A stretch of DNA of 64,000 nt from Papio anubis (GCF_008728515.1 NC_044976.1:29725845-29789844), one strand, 5' to 3'. Shown: positions 24,167-36,174, counted from the first letter of the stretch. Made by a program: numbers and translations. The notes: generated by a model not told the origin, from the letters alone.

Positions 24167-24466
24167 GGCTGGGTGTGGTGTTTTCATACCTGTAATCCCA
24201 GCATTTTGGGAGGCTGAGGCAGGTGGATCACCTCAGGTCAGGAGTTCAAGACCAGCCTGGCCAACATGGTGAAACCCCATCTCTACTAAAAATACAAAAA
24301 TTGGCTGGGCATGATGACAGGTGCCTGTAATCCCAGCTACTCGGGAAGCTGAGGCAGAAGAGTTGCTTGAACCTCAGAGATGGAGGTTGCAGTGAGCCAA
24401 GATTGTGCCATTGCACTCCAGCCTGGGTGACAGGAGTGAAACTCCATCTCAAAACAAAACAAAACA
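24167..24466 (+). mobile_element. Alu
   Basis: GGCTGGGTGTGGTG to AAAAC-unit tail. Confidence 0.94.
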
Positions 24467-24475
24467 ATATATATA

Positions 24476-24601
24476 TGTTTTGTAGAGAAAGAGGCCTCAC
24501 CATGTTGTCCAGGCTGGTCTTGAACTCCTGGGCTCAAGCAATCCTCCTGCCTCAGCCTCCCAAAGTGCTAGGGTTACAGGCATGAGCCACTACACCCAGC
24601 C
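24476..24601 (-). mobile_element. Alu left-arm fragment
   Basis: Only the TTTTGTAGAGA to CACCCAGCC part is present. Confidence 0.88.
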
Positions 24602-24628
24602 AACACTTGTCTTTCATCTTTTCTTTTC

Positions 24629-24796
24629 TTTTTCTTTTTTTTTTTTTGAGATGGAGTTTCACTCTTGTTGCCCAGGCTGGAGTGCAATGGTGAGACCTCA
24701 ACTCACTGCAACCTCTGCCTCCTGGGTTCAAGCAATTCTCCTGCCTCAGCCTCCAGAGTACCTGGGATTACAGGCATGAGCCACTGCGCCCGGCCC
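24629..24796 (-). mobile_element. Alu, internally deleted
   Basis: T-tail and right arm join directly to GGGATTACAGGCATGAGCC...CCCGGCC. Lies just before the assembly gap. Confidence 0.9.
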
Positions 24797-24814
24797 ATCT
24801 TGCTTTTTTTTTTT

Positions 24815-24914
24815 NNNNNNNNNNNNNNNNNNNNNNNNNNNNNNNNNNNNNNNNNNNNNNNNNNNNNNNNNNNNNNNNNNNNNNNNNNNNNNNNNNNNNN
24901 NNNNNNNNNNNNNN
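24815..24914. other. Assembly gap of 100 Ns
   Basis: Exactly 100 Ns lie between a poly-T run after an Alu and the antisense tail of an L1. A round number like this is usually a placeholder of unknown true length. The L1 A-tail and any target-site duplication are hidden in it. Confidence 0.98.
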
Positions 24915-26325
24915 TTATTTATTATTATTATACTTTAAGTTGTAGGGTACATGTGCATAACATGCAGGTTTGTTACATATGTATACTTGTGCCATGTTAG
25001 TCTGCTGCACCCATCAACTCGTCATTTACATCAGGTATAACTCCCAATGCAATCCCTCCCCCCTCCCCCCTCCCCATGATAGGCCCCGGTGTGTGATGTT
25101 CCCCTTCCTGAGTCCAAGTGATCTCATTGTTCAGTTCCCACCTATGAGTGAGAACATGCGGTGTTTGGTTTTCTGTTCTTGTGATAGTTTGCTAAGAATG
25201 ATGGTTTCCAGCTGCATCCATGTCCCTACAAAGGACGCAAACTCATCCTTTTTTATGGCTGCATAGTATTCCATGGTGTATATGTGCCACATTTTCTTAA
25301 TCCAATCTGTCACTGATGGACATTTGGGTTGATTCCAAGTCTTTGCTATTGTGAATAGTGCTGCAATAAACATACGTGTGCATGTGTCTTTATAGCAGCA
25401 TAATTTATAATCCTTTGGGTATATCCCCAGTAATGGGATGGCTGGGTCATATGGTACATCTAGTTCTAGATCCTTGAGGAATCGCCATACTGTTTTCCAT
25501 AATGGTTGAACTAGTTTACAATCCCACCAACAGTGTAAAAGTGTTCCTATTTCTCCACATCCTCTCCAGCACCTGTTGTTTCCTGACTTTTTAATGATCG
25601 CCATTCTAACTGGTGTGAGATGGTATCTCATTGTGGTTTTGATTTGCATTTCTCTGATGGCCAGTGATGATGAGCATTTTTTCATATGTCTGTTGGCTGT
25701 ATGAATGTCTTCTTTTGAGAAATGTCTGTTCATATCCTTTGCCCACTTTTTGATGGGGTTGTTTGTTTTTTTCTTGTAAATTTGTTTGAGTTCTTTGTAG
25801 GTTCTGGATATTAGCCCTTTGTCAGATGAGTAGATTGCAAAAATTTTCTCCCATTCTGTAGGTTGCCTGTTCACTCTGATGGTAGTTTCTTTTGCTGTGC
25901 AGAAGCTCTTTAGTTTAATTAGATCCCATTTGTCAATTTTGGCTTTTGCTGCCGTTGCTTTTGGTGTTTTAGACATGAAGTCTTTGCCCATGCCTATGTC
26001 CTGAATGGTACTACCTAGGTTTTCCTCTAGGATTTTTATGGTATTAGGTCTAACATTTAAGTCTCTAATCCATCTTGAATTAATTTTCGTATAAGGAGTA
26101 AGGAAAGGATCCAGTTTCAGCTTTCTACTTATGGCTAGCCAATTTTCCCAGCACCATTTATTAAATAGGGAATCCTTTCCCCATTTCTTGTTTCTCTCAG
26201 GTTTGTCAAAGATCAGATGGTTGTAGATGCGTGGTATTATTTCTGAGGACTCTGTTCTGTTCCATTGGTCTATATCTCTGTTTTGGTACCAGTATCATGC
26301 TGTTTTGGTTACTGTAGCCTTGGTT
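24915..26325 (-). mobile_element. L1 retrotransposon 3' end, antisense, 5' truncated
   Basis: The reverse complement reads as the last part of L1 ORF2 followed by the 3' UTR. An uninterrupted 286-codon frame at 25131-25991 (-) carries the ORF2 C-terminal blocks WWDCKLVQPLWKTVW, AIPLLGIYP and MEYYAAIKKDE. The frame is open to its normal stop but has no reverse transcriptase or endonuclease domain, so it is dead. The long open frame suggests a primate-age L1 (L1PA group). Its A-tail falls in the assembly gap. Confidence 0.9.
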
Positions 26326-27183
26326 TCCCCTTCTGCTTGCTTCTACGAGGCTGGGAGGGTTAAATTGCGTAACATCCCACTTTCTGAATTGGTCTAATTA
26401 TTTCCACTTGATGTTCCTTCATCTCCCGTATCTTCTACAAACTGAGATAAATGTCTGTAAGCTTGATTTGATTTAAGCAGAACAGCCTTGGCAAGAATAA
26501 TACTCCATGGGTGGCGATGAACTTCACCTTGAAACATGACTACCCCTTGGCAAAGCAGAATGTGGCGCCTCTGTGTGCCCTGGGCGGGGGTTCCCAAGTA
26601 GGACAATGCAAAATGACTCCAAATAATTCATGTTATTAGAAATGCAAGTGTTTTTAAATCACATGTTTTGTATTGTAAGAATTGTGTTACACAGTTCTTC
26701 TTCAGAAAAGGTTTTTCCTTGAGGTGTTAGAGCAGGTCAACACCAAAAACTAAAATAAAATGAGAGATTCTTCAATGAAAACACTAAGGACAATTGTTAC
26801 TGGAGAATGTGGAAATCTTGAAAGAGAAAAGGGAGAAGGGTTCTAGGCGACTTTAAAATTGTATATTTAAATAACATCCAATAGTACTGTGAAAATGACA
26901 AACTATAGAAAGAGTTTCACATAAATTTTCAAGGTGGAATTTGATATCATATAATGTGATATCACATTATAACAATATTTTAAAAATAATTTTGAATATT
27001 GGCTCTCTTTTCTGTCATTTCCTTTTTTTGAGATTTCAACAAATTTACTCAATATTGATGTAAATACACGAAATTTTATATGTAACACATGGCCTTTAGT
27101 ATCACAGGATTTGGCCTTCTAAAGTAAATCACAGGTAAACAAAAGCACACTGCATTTCTGTACTAACCAACAGTGTTGCAATC

Positions 27184-27506
27184 TAATATGGCTTGGCTCT
27201 GTGTTCCCACCCAAATCTCATCTTCAATTGTAATCTGTGTCGAGAGGGGGAGGTGATTGGATCATGAAAGCAGTTCCCTCATGCGTTCTCATGATAGTGA
27301 GTGAGTTTGCACGAGATCTGATGGTTTCATAAGGGGCTCCTTCCTCTCTGCTCACACTCTCCTGAGGTCTTGTAAAGAAGATGCCTGCTTCCCCTTCTAC
27401 CATGATTGTAAGTTTCCTGAGGCCTTCTCAGCCATGCAGAACTGTGAGTCAATTAAACCTCCTTTGTTTGTAAATCTTTATAGCAATATAACAACGAACT
27501 AATACA
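27184..27506 (+). mobile_element. MaLR-type LTR (MST/MLT1-like)
   Basis: Begins TAATATGGCTTGGC and ends GAACTAATACA, the classic mammalian-apparent LTR ends, flanked by an imperfect 5-bp repeat CAATC/CAATT (27179-27183, 27507-27511). It contains the usual ATCATG and GATCTGATGGTTT blocks. It lies inside the 3' UTR part of the EEF1A1 pseudogene, so the pseudogene is older. Confidence 0.85.
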
Positions 27507-27581
27507 CAATTCAACAGAGCCCTTCCGTAGCTTTTCACTAGGTACCTGAAGCAAGATTCCTCCTGCTTAGAAATAGGTGGA

Positions 27582-27891
27582 GGCTGGGCATGGTGGCTCA
27601 TGCCTGTAACTCCAGCACTTTGGGAAGTCGAGGTGGGCGGATCACCTGAGGTCAGGAGTTTGAGACCAGCTTGGCCAACATGGTAAAACCCAGTTTCTAC
27701 TAAAAATACAAAAATTAGCCGGGCGTGTTGGTGTGCGCCTGTAATCCCAGCTACTCAGGAGCCTGAGGGAGAAGAATAGCTTGAACCTTGCAGGCAGAGG
27801 TTGCAGTGAGCCACAATCACACCACTGCACTCCAGCCTGGATAACAGAGCAAGATTCCGTCTCAAAAAAATAAAAAATAAAAAACAAATAA
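27582..27891 (+). mobile_element. Alu in EEF1A1 pseudogene
   Basis: Target repeat AAATAGGTGG on both sides; interrupts the pseudogene 3' UTR. Confidence 0.94.
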
Positions 27892-28156
27892 ATAGGTGGG
27901 GGGAAAAATCCTCAAATTAACCCAGAAAAAAAATGGTAACTCAGAATTATATTCTCATAAGGTTTCACAGCTGCTCAACACCAGAAATAGATTATGAAGT
28001 CTTTTGCCTAAGCACTTCTATAAAAGTTTCAGTGTTGACCAAAATAAGACACAGGTTTCTCATTAAACTTTGTCTTAATGAGTCTCGAAATTCTGTGACA
28101 GATTTTTGGTGAAGTTGTCTCCATTAAAAATTACTGATTTTGAAAACTAATGACTT

Positions 28157-28350
28157 GCCAGGTGCAGCGGCGTGCCTGTAATTCTAGGTACTCAGAAGGT
28201 TGAGGTAGGAGAATTGCTTGAACCCAGGAGGCGGAGGTTGCAGTGAGCCGAGATGGTGCCACTGTACTCCAGCCTGGGCAACAGAGTGAAACTGTGTCTC
28301 AAAAAACAAAAAACAGAACAAAACAAAAAACCAAAACCAAAACAAAAACA
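28157..28350 (+). mobile_element. Alu, left arm deleted
   Basis: GCCAGGTGCAGCGGC jumps to GTGCCTGTAATTC and the right arm; A/C-rich tail. Interrupts the pseudogene 3' UTR. Confidence 0.88.
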
Positions 28351-30542
28351 TCTGATTACTGAAAATTGTCACACGAATACAAAACAAGAACGATTCACAA
28401 AATATTCTGCTTTCCTTCTGAATCTTTTATGATGCATTATTATCATTAACTAGTCTTGTACTATTAAACTTAAATGGCCAATTGAAACAAACAGTTCTAG
28501 ACAGTTCTTCCATGACTGATTAAGGCTGGGGTGGCAGGTACTAGGGATAATGTTCATTTAGCCTTCCAAGCTTTCTGGGTAGACTTGGTGACCTTGCCAG
28601 CTCCAGCACCCTTCTTGTCCACTGCTTTGATGAAACCAACAAACAGCAAAAGGACTCAGGGGAGCTGGTCAGAAAAGCTTTCAGCACACATGGAGTTGCT
28701 AGAAACCATATCCATGGTAGAAGCATCACCTGATTTTAAGAATTTAAATCTTCCAGCTTCTTACCAGAACAGCAATCAGTCTTCTTCAGTCCAGCAAACT
28801 TAAAAGCAATGTGAGCTGTCTGACAATTCAGAACAGGGCCACAATCAGTACTGATCTGGCCTGGGTGGTTCAGGATAATCACCTGAGCAGTGAAGTCAAC
28901 TGCTTCCACAGGTGGATCATTTATGCTGTCACCAGCAACATTGCCACAATGAACATCTTTGACAGACACATTCTTGACATTGAAGCCCACATTGTCCTCA
29001 GGAAGAGCTTCACTCAAAGCTTCATGATGCATTTCAACAAACTTTCCTTCAATTGTAACCAATTGTTGACTGGAGCAAAGGTGACTACTGTGCCAGGCTT
29101 GAGAACACCAGCCTCTGCTCAGCCCTTAGGGATGGTATCGATACCACCAATGCTGTAGACATCCTGGAGAGGCAGACGCAAGGACTTGTCAGTAGGACGA
29201 GCTGGTGGCAGGATGTAATTCAGAGCTTCAGGCAGCATGGTTCCACTGCCATTGCCATCGTTACGGGTGACTTTCCATCCCTTTAACCCAGGCATCTGAA
29301 CCCTTGGCACCAGCATGCTCTCACCGTTCCAAACAGAAATTGACGCAAATGCTACTACTCAGGGGATAGGGGTTGTAGTCAATTTTCTTAATGTGAGTGC
29401 TGATTTTCTTAATGACTTCCTTGTGTCTTTTCTGGCTGTAGGGTGGCTCAGTGGAATCCGTTTTAACACCAACAATTAGTTGTTTCACACCCAGGGTGTA
29501 AGTTAGAAGGGCACACTCATGAGTCTGCTCATTCTTGGAGACACCAGCTTCAAATTCACCAATACCGACAGCAACAATCAGGACAGCACAGTCAGCCTAA
29601 GATGTGCCTGTAATGACATTTTTGATAAAGTCTGCATCTCTTGGGGCATCAATGGTAGTCACGTAGACTCGCTGGTCTCAACTTTCCATGGAGAGATGGT
29701 GACATCAATGGTGACATCACACTCTTGCTCAGCTTTCAGTGTGTCCAAGACCCAGGCTTACTTTAAGGAGCCTTTTCCCATCTCAGCAGCCTCCTCTGTG
29801 ACCAAAAGAAGACATAAGTTTTTCTACCATTCTTTTATCAACTCTGCCACATTTGGAGATCAGATGGCCAGTAGTGGTGGACTTCCCTGAATCTGTGTGT
29901 CCAATGATGACAATGTTGACATGAATCTTCTTCCTTTCCCATTTTGGCTTTTAGGAGTGGTTTTCATGATACCTGTGTTCTGGCAGCACACCCATTGCAA
30001 GAAAGTTCTTCTCTGACATTCTTGAGTGGTTTCAGGTGGGTAGGGCTTTACAACACCGAGGTAATGCATATTGTGTGTTTCTGAAGCCTCTAGAAGACTA
30101 GAGTTCACCTCTGAAATGACTTATAACAAAAGAATAAATAATGGCATTATTAAAAGGAAATTTATAAACATAAGCTTCAAGTAGTTCAAATAGTGGGACT
30201 GAGATAAAGAAAGCTAGACAGGTATTTTCAGCCTCTCCATGGGGCTAGAACCGAAGGAAACTTTTAGAGAAAACTTCAGAAGCAGATCTTTGTCTTTATT
30301 TTTTCCTTTTATTATTGTTCTCTACATATCTAGTGCATGGAGACTGTTTGTGACACTAGGTGCTCTTGTTCTCTGCCTTCTCTGGGGTTCCTGGAAGCCC
30401 TTCCTCCCCTGTTCAGAACAGTCCAGCTCCCCTTCACCCTTGCACATCCCATTTAGTAGAGTGAAAGCCTGCATTGCCATCACTCAAGTAGGCCCTCAAG
30501 GGACCCACTCTACCTCCAAGTGACTTTTCAATGTTTCCTTTA

Positions 30543-30790
30543 TGATATGGTTTGGCTGTATCCCCACCCAAATGTCATCTTGAATTATAGATTCCATAAT
30601 TCCCACGTGTCATGGGAGGGATCCAGTGGGAGGTAATTGAATCATGGGGGCGGGCCTTTCCTATGCTGTTCTCATGATAGTAAATAAGTCTCATGAGACC
30701 TGATGGTTTTATAAAGGGGCATTCCCCTGCACATGCTGTCTTGCCTGCCGCCATGTAAGATGTGACTTTGCTCCTCATTCATCTTCCTCA
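30543..30790 (+). mobile_element. THE1/MST-type LTR, 3' truncated
   Basis: Begins TGATATGGTTTGGCTGTAT and follows the MaLR LTR pattern through the CCGCCATGTAAGATGTGAC block. It then stops where L1 sequence begins, so the last third is missing. Confidence 0.85.
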
Positions 30791-30792
30791 AT

Positions 30793-31060
30793 GTTTGAAC
30801 TAACTTACGTTCCCACCAACAGTGTACAAGCATTCCTATTTCTCCACAGCCTCACTAGCATCTGTTGTTTCTTGACTTTTTAATAATTGCCATTCTGATT
30901 GGTGTGAGATGGTATCTCGTTGTGGTTTTGATTTGCATTTCTCTAACAATCAGTGATGTTGAGCTTTTATTCATGTTTCTTGGCCACATAGATGTCTTCT
31001 TTTGAGAAGCGTCCATTCGTATCCTTTGCCCACTTTTTGATGGGGTTGTTTGTCTAACTA
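30793..31060 (-). mobile_element. L1 ORF2 fragment, antisense
   Basis: Covers the same ORF2 interval as part of the younger L1 at 25510-25760 (for example TTTTTAATAATTGCCATTC and TGATGGGGTTGTTTGTC), but is more diverged. It is cut at both ends by LTR and another L1. Confidence 0.85.
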
Positions 31061-32090
31061 TTTTTTTATACCCATCAACCATACCCACCTCCCCCGCCAG
31101 TCCTCCATTACCCTTATCAGTCTCTGGTAACCATCCTTTTACTCTCTATGTCCATGAGTTCAATTGTTTTTTATTTTTGTTTAGATCTCACAAATAAGTG
31201 AGAACATGAGGAGTTTGTCTTTCTGTGCCTAGCTTATTTCACTTAACATAATGATCTTCAGTTCCATCTATGTTGTTGCAAATGACACAATCTCATTCTT
31301 TTTTATGGCTAAATAGTACTCCATTGTGTATATGTACCACATTTTCTTTTTCCTTTCATCTGTTGGACACTTAGGTTGTTTCCAAATCTTGGCTGTTGTG
31401 AACAATGCTGCAATAAACATGGGAGTGCAGATAGCTATACAATAATATACTGACTTCCTTTCTTTTGGGTATATATCCCACAGTGGGATTGCTGGATCGT
31501 GATAGCTCAATTTTTAGTTTTTTGAGGAACCTCCAAACTGTTCTTCATGGTAATTGCATAAGTTTACATTCCCACCAACAGTGTACCAGGGTTCTCTTTT
31601 CTCTACATCCATGTCAGCATTTGTTATTGCCTGTCTTTTGGATATAAGCCATCTTAACTGGGGTGAGAGGATATCTCATTGTAGTTTTGATTTGCATTTC
31701 TCTGATGACCAGTGACGTTGAGCACCTTTTCATATGTCTGTTTGCCATTTGTATGTCATCTTTTGAGAAATGTCTATTCAGATCTTTTGCCCTTTTTGAC
31801 TAGATTTGATTTTTTTTCCCTATAGAGTTGTTTGAGATCCTTATGTATTCTGGTTATTAATCTCTTGTCAGATGCATAGTTTGTAAATATTTTTCCCATT
31901 CTGTGGGTTGTCTCTGCACCTTGCTGATTGTATCCTTTGCTGTGCAGAAGCTTTTTAACCTGTTTTCCCATTTGCCCATTTTTGCTTTGGTTGCCTGGGC
32001 TTGTGGGGTATTGCTCAAGAAATTTTTGCCCAGAATAATGTCCTGAAGATTTTCCCCACCCTATGATGTTTTAATCCTCCTTAAAACTCA
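31061..32090 (-). mobile_element. L1 (L1MA-like) 3' region, antisense
   Basis: Begins with an L1 3' UTR-like block and proceeds into late ORF2 in reverse (GGCTAAATAGTACTCCATTG, CAATAAACATGGGAGTGCAG, TTTGCCCTTTTTGACTAG). It repeats the interval of the preceding fragment, so two separate L1 insertions abut here. Confidence 0.85.
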
Positions 32091-32136
32091 GTGCTTCAGG
32101 CAGCTTCCTGACTGACAAATGCCTGGGTCCAGTTAT

Positions 32137-32303
32137 TTTATTTATTTATTTTTTTCGAGATGGAGTCTTGCTCTATTTCCCAGGCTGGAGTGTAGTCGCG
32201 CGACCTTGGCTCACTGCAGTCTCCACCTCCCAGGTTCAAGTGATTCTCCTGCCTCATCCTCCAGAGTAGCTGGGATTACAGGTGTGCGCCACCATGCCTG
32301 GCT
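32137..32303 (-). mobile_element. Alu, truncated
   Basis: T-tail and one arm only; CTGGGTC(C/T)AGTT flanks both sides. Confidence 0.9.
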
Positions 32304-32379
32304 ACTGGGTCTAGTTCTGATCACCTCCCACTGTCCTCTGTAAGTAAAGTGAACTTTTCCAAAGGAGGCATGTATTGAG

Positions 32380-32715
32380 CTGAATGGGTTAACTGATGCT
32401 GCAGTAACAAACAACCCTCATATTTCAGTACTTAAACTTATAAGGTTGTGATTGCCTCAAACTATATCCCTATGAAGGGAGAGCTGGGGGCCCTGCTCTA
32501 TGCTATCCTCACTCTAGGAACCAGGCTGATAGAGTAGCCACCGGCTGCTGACTGCTTCTGCAAAGGGACAGAGTGTGTGGTGAATTAACACTGGCTCTTA
32601 AAGCTTCCTACTGGCGGTAACATCACTTTACTCACATTTCATCAGCCAAAGCAAGCCACATGGCCATATCCCATTTCAAGGTGGAGGAGTATAATAGACC
32701 TTATTATTGCCAGAA
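32380..32715 (+). repeat. Old interspersed repeat of unnamed family
   Basis: The order CTGCAGTAACAAACAACCC, GGAACCAGGCTGATAGAG, GGCTCTTAAAGCTTCC and TTTCATCAGCCAAAGCAAG follows a widespread mammalian repeat (DNA-transposon or LTR type). No gene content. Confidence 0.55.
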
Positions 32716-32823
32716 TGTTTGCTGTCTTGGTTTATCTTTCTTGGGCTTGGTTTATCTTTCTTCTGATTCTTGCTACAAAACAGATGATAGTTTTTATACA
32801 TTTAAGGCAAAATAATATTGGCA

Positions 32824-32883
32824 TCTTCTTTATGTGAAATATCTCCCTTAAGGTGAAGCTTCAGATATTGCACATAAAGAAGA
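32824..32883. repeat. Short perfect-looking hairpin
   Basis: Arms 32824-32844 and 32863-32883 (21 bp, one mismatch) flank an 18-base loop. The left arm reads TCTTCTTTATGTG. It may be the end of an old DNA transposon. A microRNA-like role has no support beyond the shape. Confidence 0.8.
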
Positions 32884-33239
32884 CCTTTAATAGCATAGTT
32901 AAAGAGAAACTGAAGTATTTTTTACTTTATTCACATGGCCATCCCAGGGTCTAAAGGGTCTAACCCCCATTGTTGGCTAGTCACCCTTGAATTCCAACTC
33001 CATGCTTAGTTCATAGGATCAAGCTTGTTGCTTTGTTTGTAGTGATGTTCCAGAAGAAATGAAAATATAATCAAGAAGACTGAGCTGAAAGCTACCCACC
33101 AGAGCTCTGCACAGGCTGGTCACAGCCCTCTGAGAAAGATAGCTGTCAGAGCCATTTGCTAAGAACTTCCTGCTAACATGTGTATCAGAGGCCAGGAACA
33201 GTCCTCTAACCCCAGGGATTTCAATTAACAGGGGTTAAG

Positions 33240-33400
33240 CTAAGATGTTTACTTAGATTATCTCATTTAATCCTCAAAACAATGCTGGTATCAAATACTA
33301 ATATATTAATTCCATTTTTTCAGATAAGGAAATGGAGGATCAGGAAAGGTGACAAAATTTTATTAGAAGCTGGGATTCAGAAGAAGAACATAATCACTGC
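33240..33400 (-). repeat. MIR
   Basis: TTTACTTAGATTATCTCATTTAATCC and AGATAAGGAAATGGAGGATC; antisense MIR. Confidence 0.65.
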
Positions 33401-33649
33401 ATTAAATTACTTATTAAGGTTTTATAGTCAAGGGAACAAAAACCTGAATGACTTATTCAGGCCACACTATCCTGTTAGTTAATCCCCAGGTGTTTGAACT
33501 CCCAGGAAGAGCTGAGGTTTATATTTATGAATATACACAAGTTATAAATCAGGCGCCCCCAAGCCTGTTGATCTTTCACAAGTGTGATCTCTTGTGTCAC
33601 ATCCAAGCTTAGAAAGTAACTCTTTTAAAGATGCTTTAATAGATTCTCT

Positions 33650-33946
33650 CTTTTTTTTCTTTTTTTGAGACAGAGTATTGCTCTGTCACCCAGGCTGGAG
33701 TGCAGTGGCGGGATCTTGGCTCACTGCAACCTCCGCCTCCTGGGTTTAAGCAATTCTCCCGCCTCAGCCTCCCGAGTAGCTGGGACTACAGGCATGTTCC
33801 ACTATGCCCGGTTAATTTTTTGTATTTTTAGTAGAGACGGGATTTCACCATGTTAGCAGGATGGTCTCAATCTCCTGACCTCGTGATCCACTCACCTTGG
33901 CCTCCCAAAGTGGTGGAATTACAGGCATGAGCCACCGCGCCCAGCC
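33650..33946 (-). mobile_element. Alu
   Basis: Full length; ends CCGCGCCCAGCC. Confidence 0.95.
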
Positions 33947-33967
33947 ATCAATTCTCTTTTTTAAAGA

Positions 33968-34264
33968 TTTTTGTTTTCTTTGAGACAGTATCTTGTTCTG
34001 TCACCCAGGCTGGAATGCAGTGGCGTGATCTCTGCTCACTGCCACCTCTGTTCCCTGGATTCAAGTGATTCTTCTGCCTTAGCTCCTCGAGTAGCTGGGA
34101 CTACAGGCATGCACCAGCATGCCTGGCTAATTTTTTGTATTTTTAGTAGAGATGGGATTTCGCCATGTTGGACAGGCTGGTCTCAAACTCCTGGCCTCAA
34201 GTGATCTGCCCTCCTCGGCTTCCCAAGGTGCTGGGATTACAGGCATGTGCCACTGCGCCCGGCT
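33968..34264 (-). mobile_element. Alu
   Basis: Full length; 21 bp from the previous Alu, same orientation. Confidence 0.94.
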
Positions 34265-34319
34265 GATTTTTAAAAGATTTTTAAATGGCTTGTTTAAAAA
34301 TATATATGTTTAACTTTTT

Positions 34320-34624
34320 GGCCTGGTGCAGTGGCTCACGCCTGGAATCCTAGCACTTCAGGAGGCGGAGGTAGGTAGATTGCCTGAGCTCAGGAGTTCG
34401 AGATCAGCCTGGGCAATACGGTGAAACCCTGTCTCTACTAAAATACAAAAAATTAGCTGGGTGTGGTGGCGGGTGCCTGTAATCCCAGGTACTCAGGAGG
34501 CTGAGACAGGAGAATCGCTTGAACCCAGGAGACGGAGGTTATGGTGAGCCGAGATCATGCCATTGCACTCCAGCCTGGGCGACTGAGCAAGACTCTATCT
34601 CAAAAGAAAAAAGAAAAAGAAAAA
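34320..34624 (+). mobile_element. Alu
   Basis: GGCCTGGTGCAGTGG; tail runs into a TA tract. It faces the Alu at 33968, giving an inverted Alu pair. Confidence 0.94.
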
Positions 34625-34705
34625 ATATATATATATATAAAAATAATGTTTTATATATATTATATATAATACATATATATTTTTATATAAATATATATAT
34701 TTAAC
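34625..34705 (+). repeat. (TA)n-rich low-complexity tract
   Basis: TATATATA runs mixed with AAAT blocks follow the A-tail of the Alu at 34320-34624. Confidence 0.9.
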
Positions 34706-34779
34706 TTTTTAATAAGAGAATAACTGGTGATCCTGGACCTCCCTGGATGGATGCAGAGATTGGATAATCTGTGTTTTTT

Positions 34780-35070
34780 AAACAACTTTGTTGAGATATG
34801 ATTCATATACCATAAAATTTGACCTTTCAAAGCATACAATTCAGTGGTTTTTAGCATGTTTGCCAAGTTGAGCAACCATCATCTCTATCTAATTGCAGAC
34901 TATTTTCACCAACGCAAAAGGAAACCCTGTCCCCATTAGCAGGCCCTCCCCATTCCTCTCTCCCCTTTCCCCAGCCATAGGCAACCACAGATCTATTCTC
35001 TATCTGTGTGGATTTGTGTGTTCTGGATATTTTATATAAATGGAATCATATGATCATATATACATTTATT
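34780..35070 (-). mobile_element. Old L1 3' UTR fragment, antisense
   Basis: Matches the common L1M 3' block in reverse: TTGAGATATGATTCATATACC, CAATTCAGTGGTTTTTAGC and TATAAATGGAATCATATGATC. No coding content. Confidence 0.75.
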
Positions 35071-35391
35071 TATTTAATTTTTTAAACCATTTCACCTTTA
35101 TTCTGTTAAGTGAGGTTCCAAACAGACTTTACTTTCCAAACTGTTTACCTGTTGTCCCAGCACCACTTCTCTGTCCCTTTCACCTTCTTTGGTGATTGGT
35201 GACATGTTCCAGTCTTTGCTATCAGCTTTGTTTCTGGGCCCTCAATTCTGCCTCATTGATGTTTCTGTTCAGGATCCCTATAGGATGTGAAGTCAGATGG
35301 GAGCTGATCTAAATCCCAGATCTCACATATTAGCTGTGACATCCATTTATTAATTTATCCTACAAATATTTACTGAATTCTGTGCCAAGTC

Positions 35392-35696
35392 TTTTTTTTT
35401 TTTTTTTTTTGGACAGGGTCTCTATTGCCCAGGCTGGAGTGCTGGAATGAAGTAACATGATCTCAGCTCACTGTAGCCCCAACCTTCTGGGCTCAAGCCA
35501 TCCTCCTGCTCAGTCTCCCAAGTAGCTGGGACCACAGGCGTGTGCCACCACAGCCGCCTAACTTTTGTATTTTTTTGTAGAGACAGGATTTTGTCATGTT
35601 GCCTAGGCTGGTCTCCAACTGCTGGGCTCAATCTATCCACCCACCTTGGCCTCCCGAAGTGTTGGGATTACAGGCGTGAGTCACCACGCCCCAGCC
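35392..35696 (-). mobile_element. AluJ
   Basis: CCAAGTCTT repeated at both ends. Confidence 0.92.
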
Positions 35697-36174
35697 CAAG
35701 TCTTATCCTAGGCACTGGGGACCCACGAAATGCAGATTTGGTCCCTGTTTTAAGCAGAGGGACCAACACAATCTGGCAGGGAAAGTTCCTGTGGATAAAA
35801 ATACAGACATAAACAGCAGCGGTGAGAGTGAGGCACTTTGTATATCTTTTCTTTTTATATCTTAATCTTATAACTGGCCTCAAAGCCCCATTTTCCAGTT
35901 GAAAAAACTGAGGTTCAAAGCAGTCAACTAACTTTCCCATAGCAAATTCGTTGCGAGTGGCACACCAGGCTTGGTAAGTGGTAAATCAGGTGGATGTCGA
36001 GCCCTTGGGGTTAAGCCCTCTGCTATATCAAGGAGAAAGGGCTATGGAGGGCCAGCGAGTGAGAGGCAGGCCGGGAGAAAAGAAGAACAGCCGGTCCAAG
36101 GTCTCAGAGCAGGTTCGTTTCTGGGGAAAGGCCCCTATCTCTGCTTCCCCCAGGCAGAGGAAGACTTGGGCCCT
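35697..36174. other. Non-coding; MIR-like remnant
   Basis: 35860-35960 resembles an antisense MIR (CCATTTTCCAGTTGAAAAAAC). Two short frames at 35971-36189 have no recognisable product. Confidence 0.5.

Larger units (their letters stand above)
27060..29994 (-). pseudogene. EEF1A1P: EEF1A1 processed pseudogene
   Basis: An intronless, antisense copy of elongation factor 1-alpha 1 mRNA. The 5' UTR remnant ends near 29994. The former start codon is at 29940-29942, followed by codons for a GKEKIH-like start and the IVIIGH...GKST region in broken form. The former stop is at 28554-28556, and the 3' UTR match runs on to about 27060. Frameshifts and stops are frequent: there is a deletion of about 26 bp near 28640, an extra stretch near 29800 and small indels near 29360. 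The 3' UTR is interrupted by an LTR (27184-27506) and two Alus (27582-27891, 28157-28350). The lower boundary is approximate. It should make no protein. Confidence 0.9.

Noticed and set aside
25131..25991. 286-codon frame as a host gene
   Set aside because: It is the C-terminal end of L1 ORF2 in a 5'-truncated copy.
28531..29890. Plus-strand frames in the EEF1A1 region as genes
   Set aside because: They are the wrong strand of a processed pseudogene.
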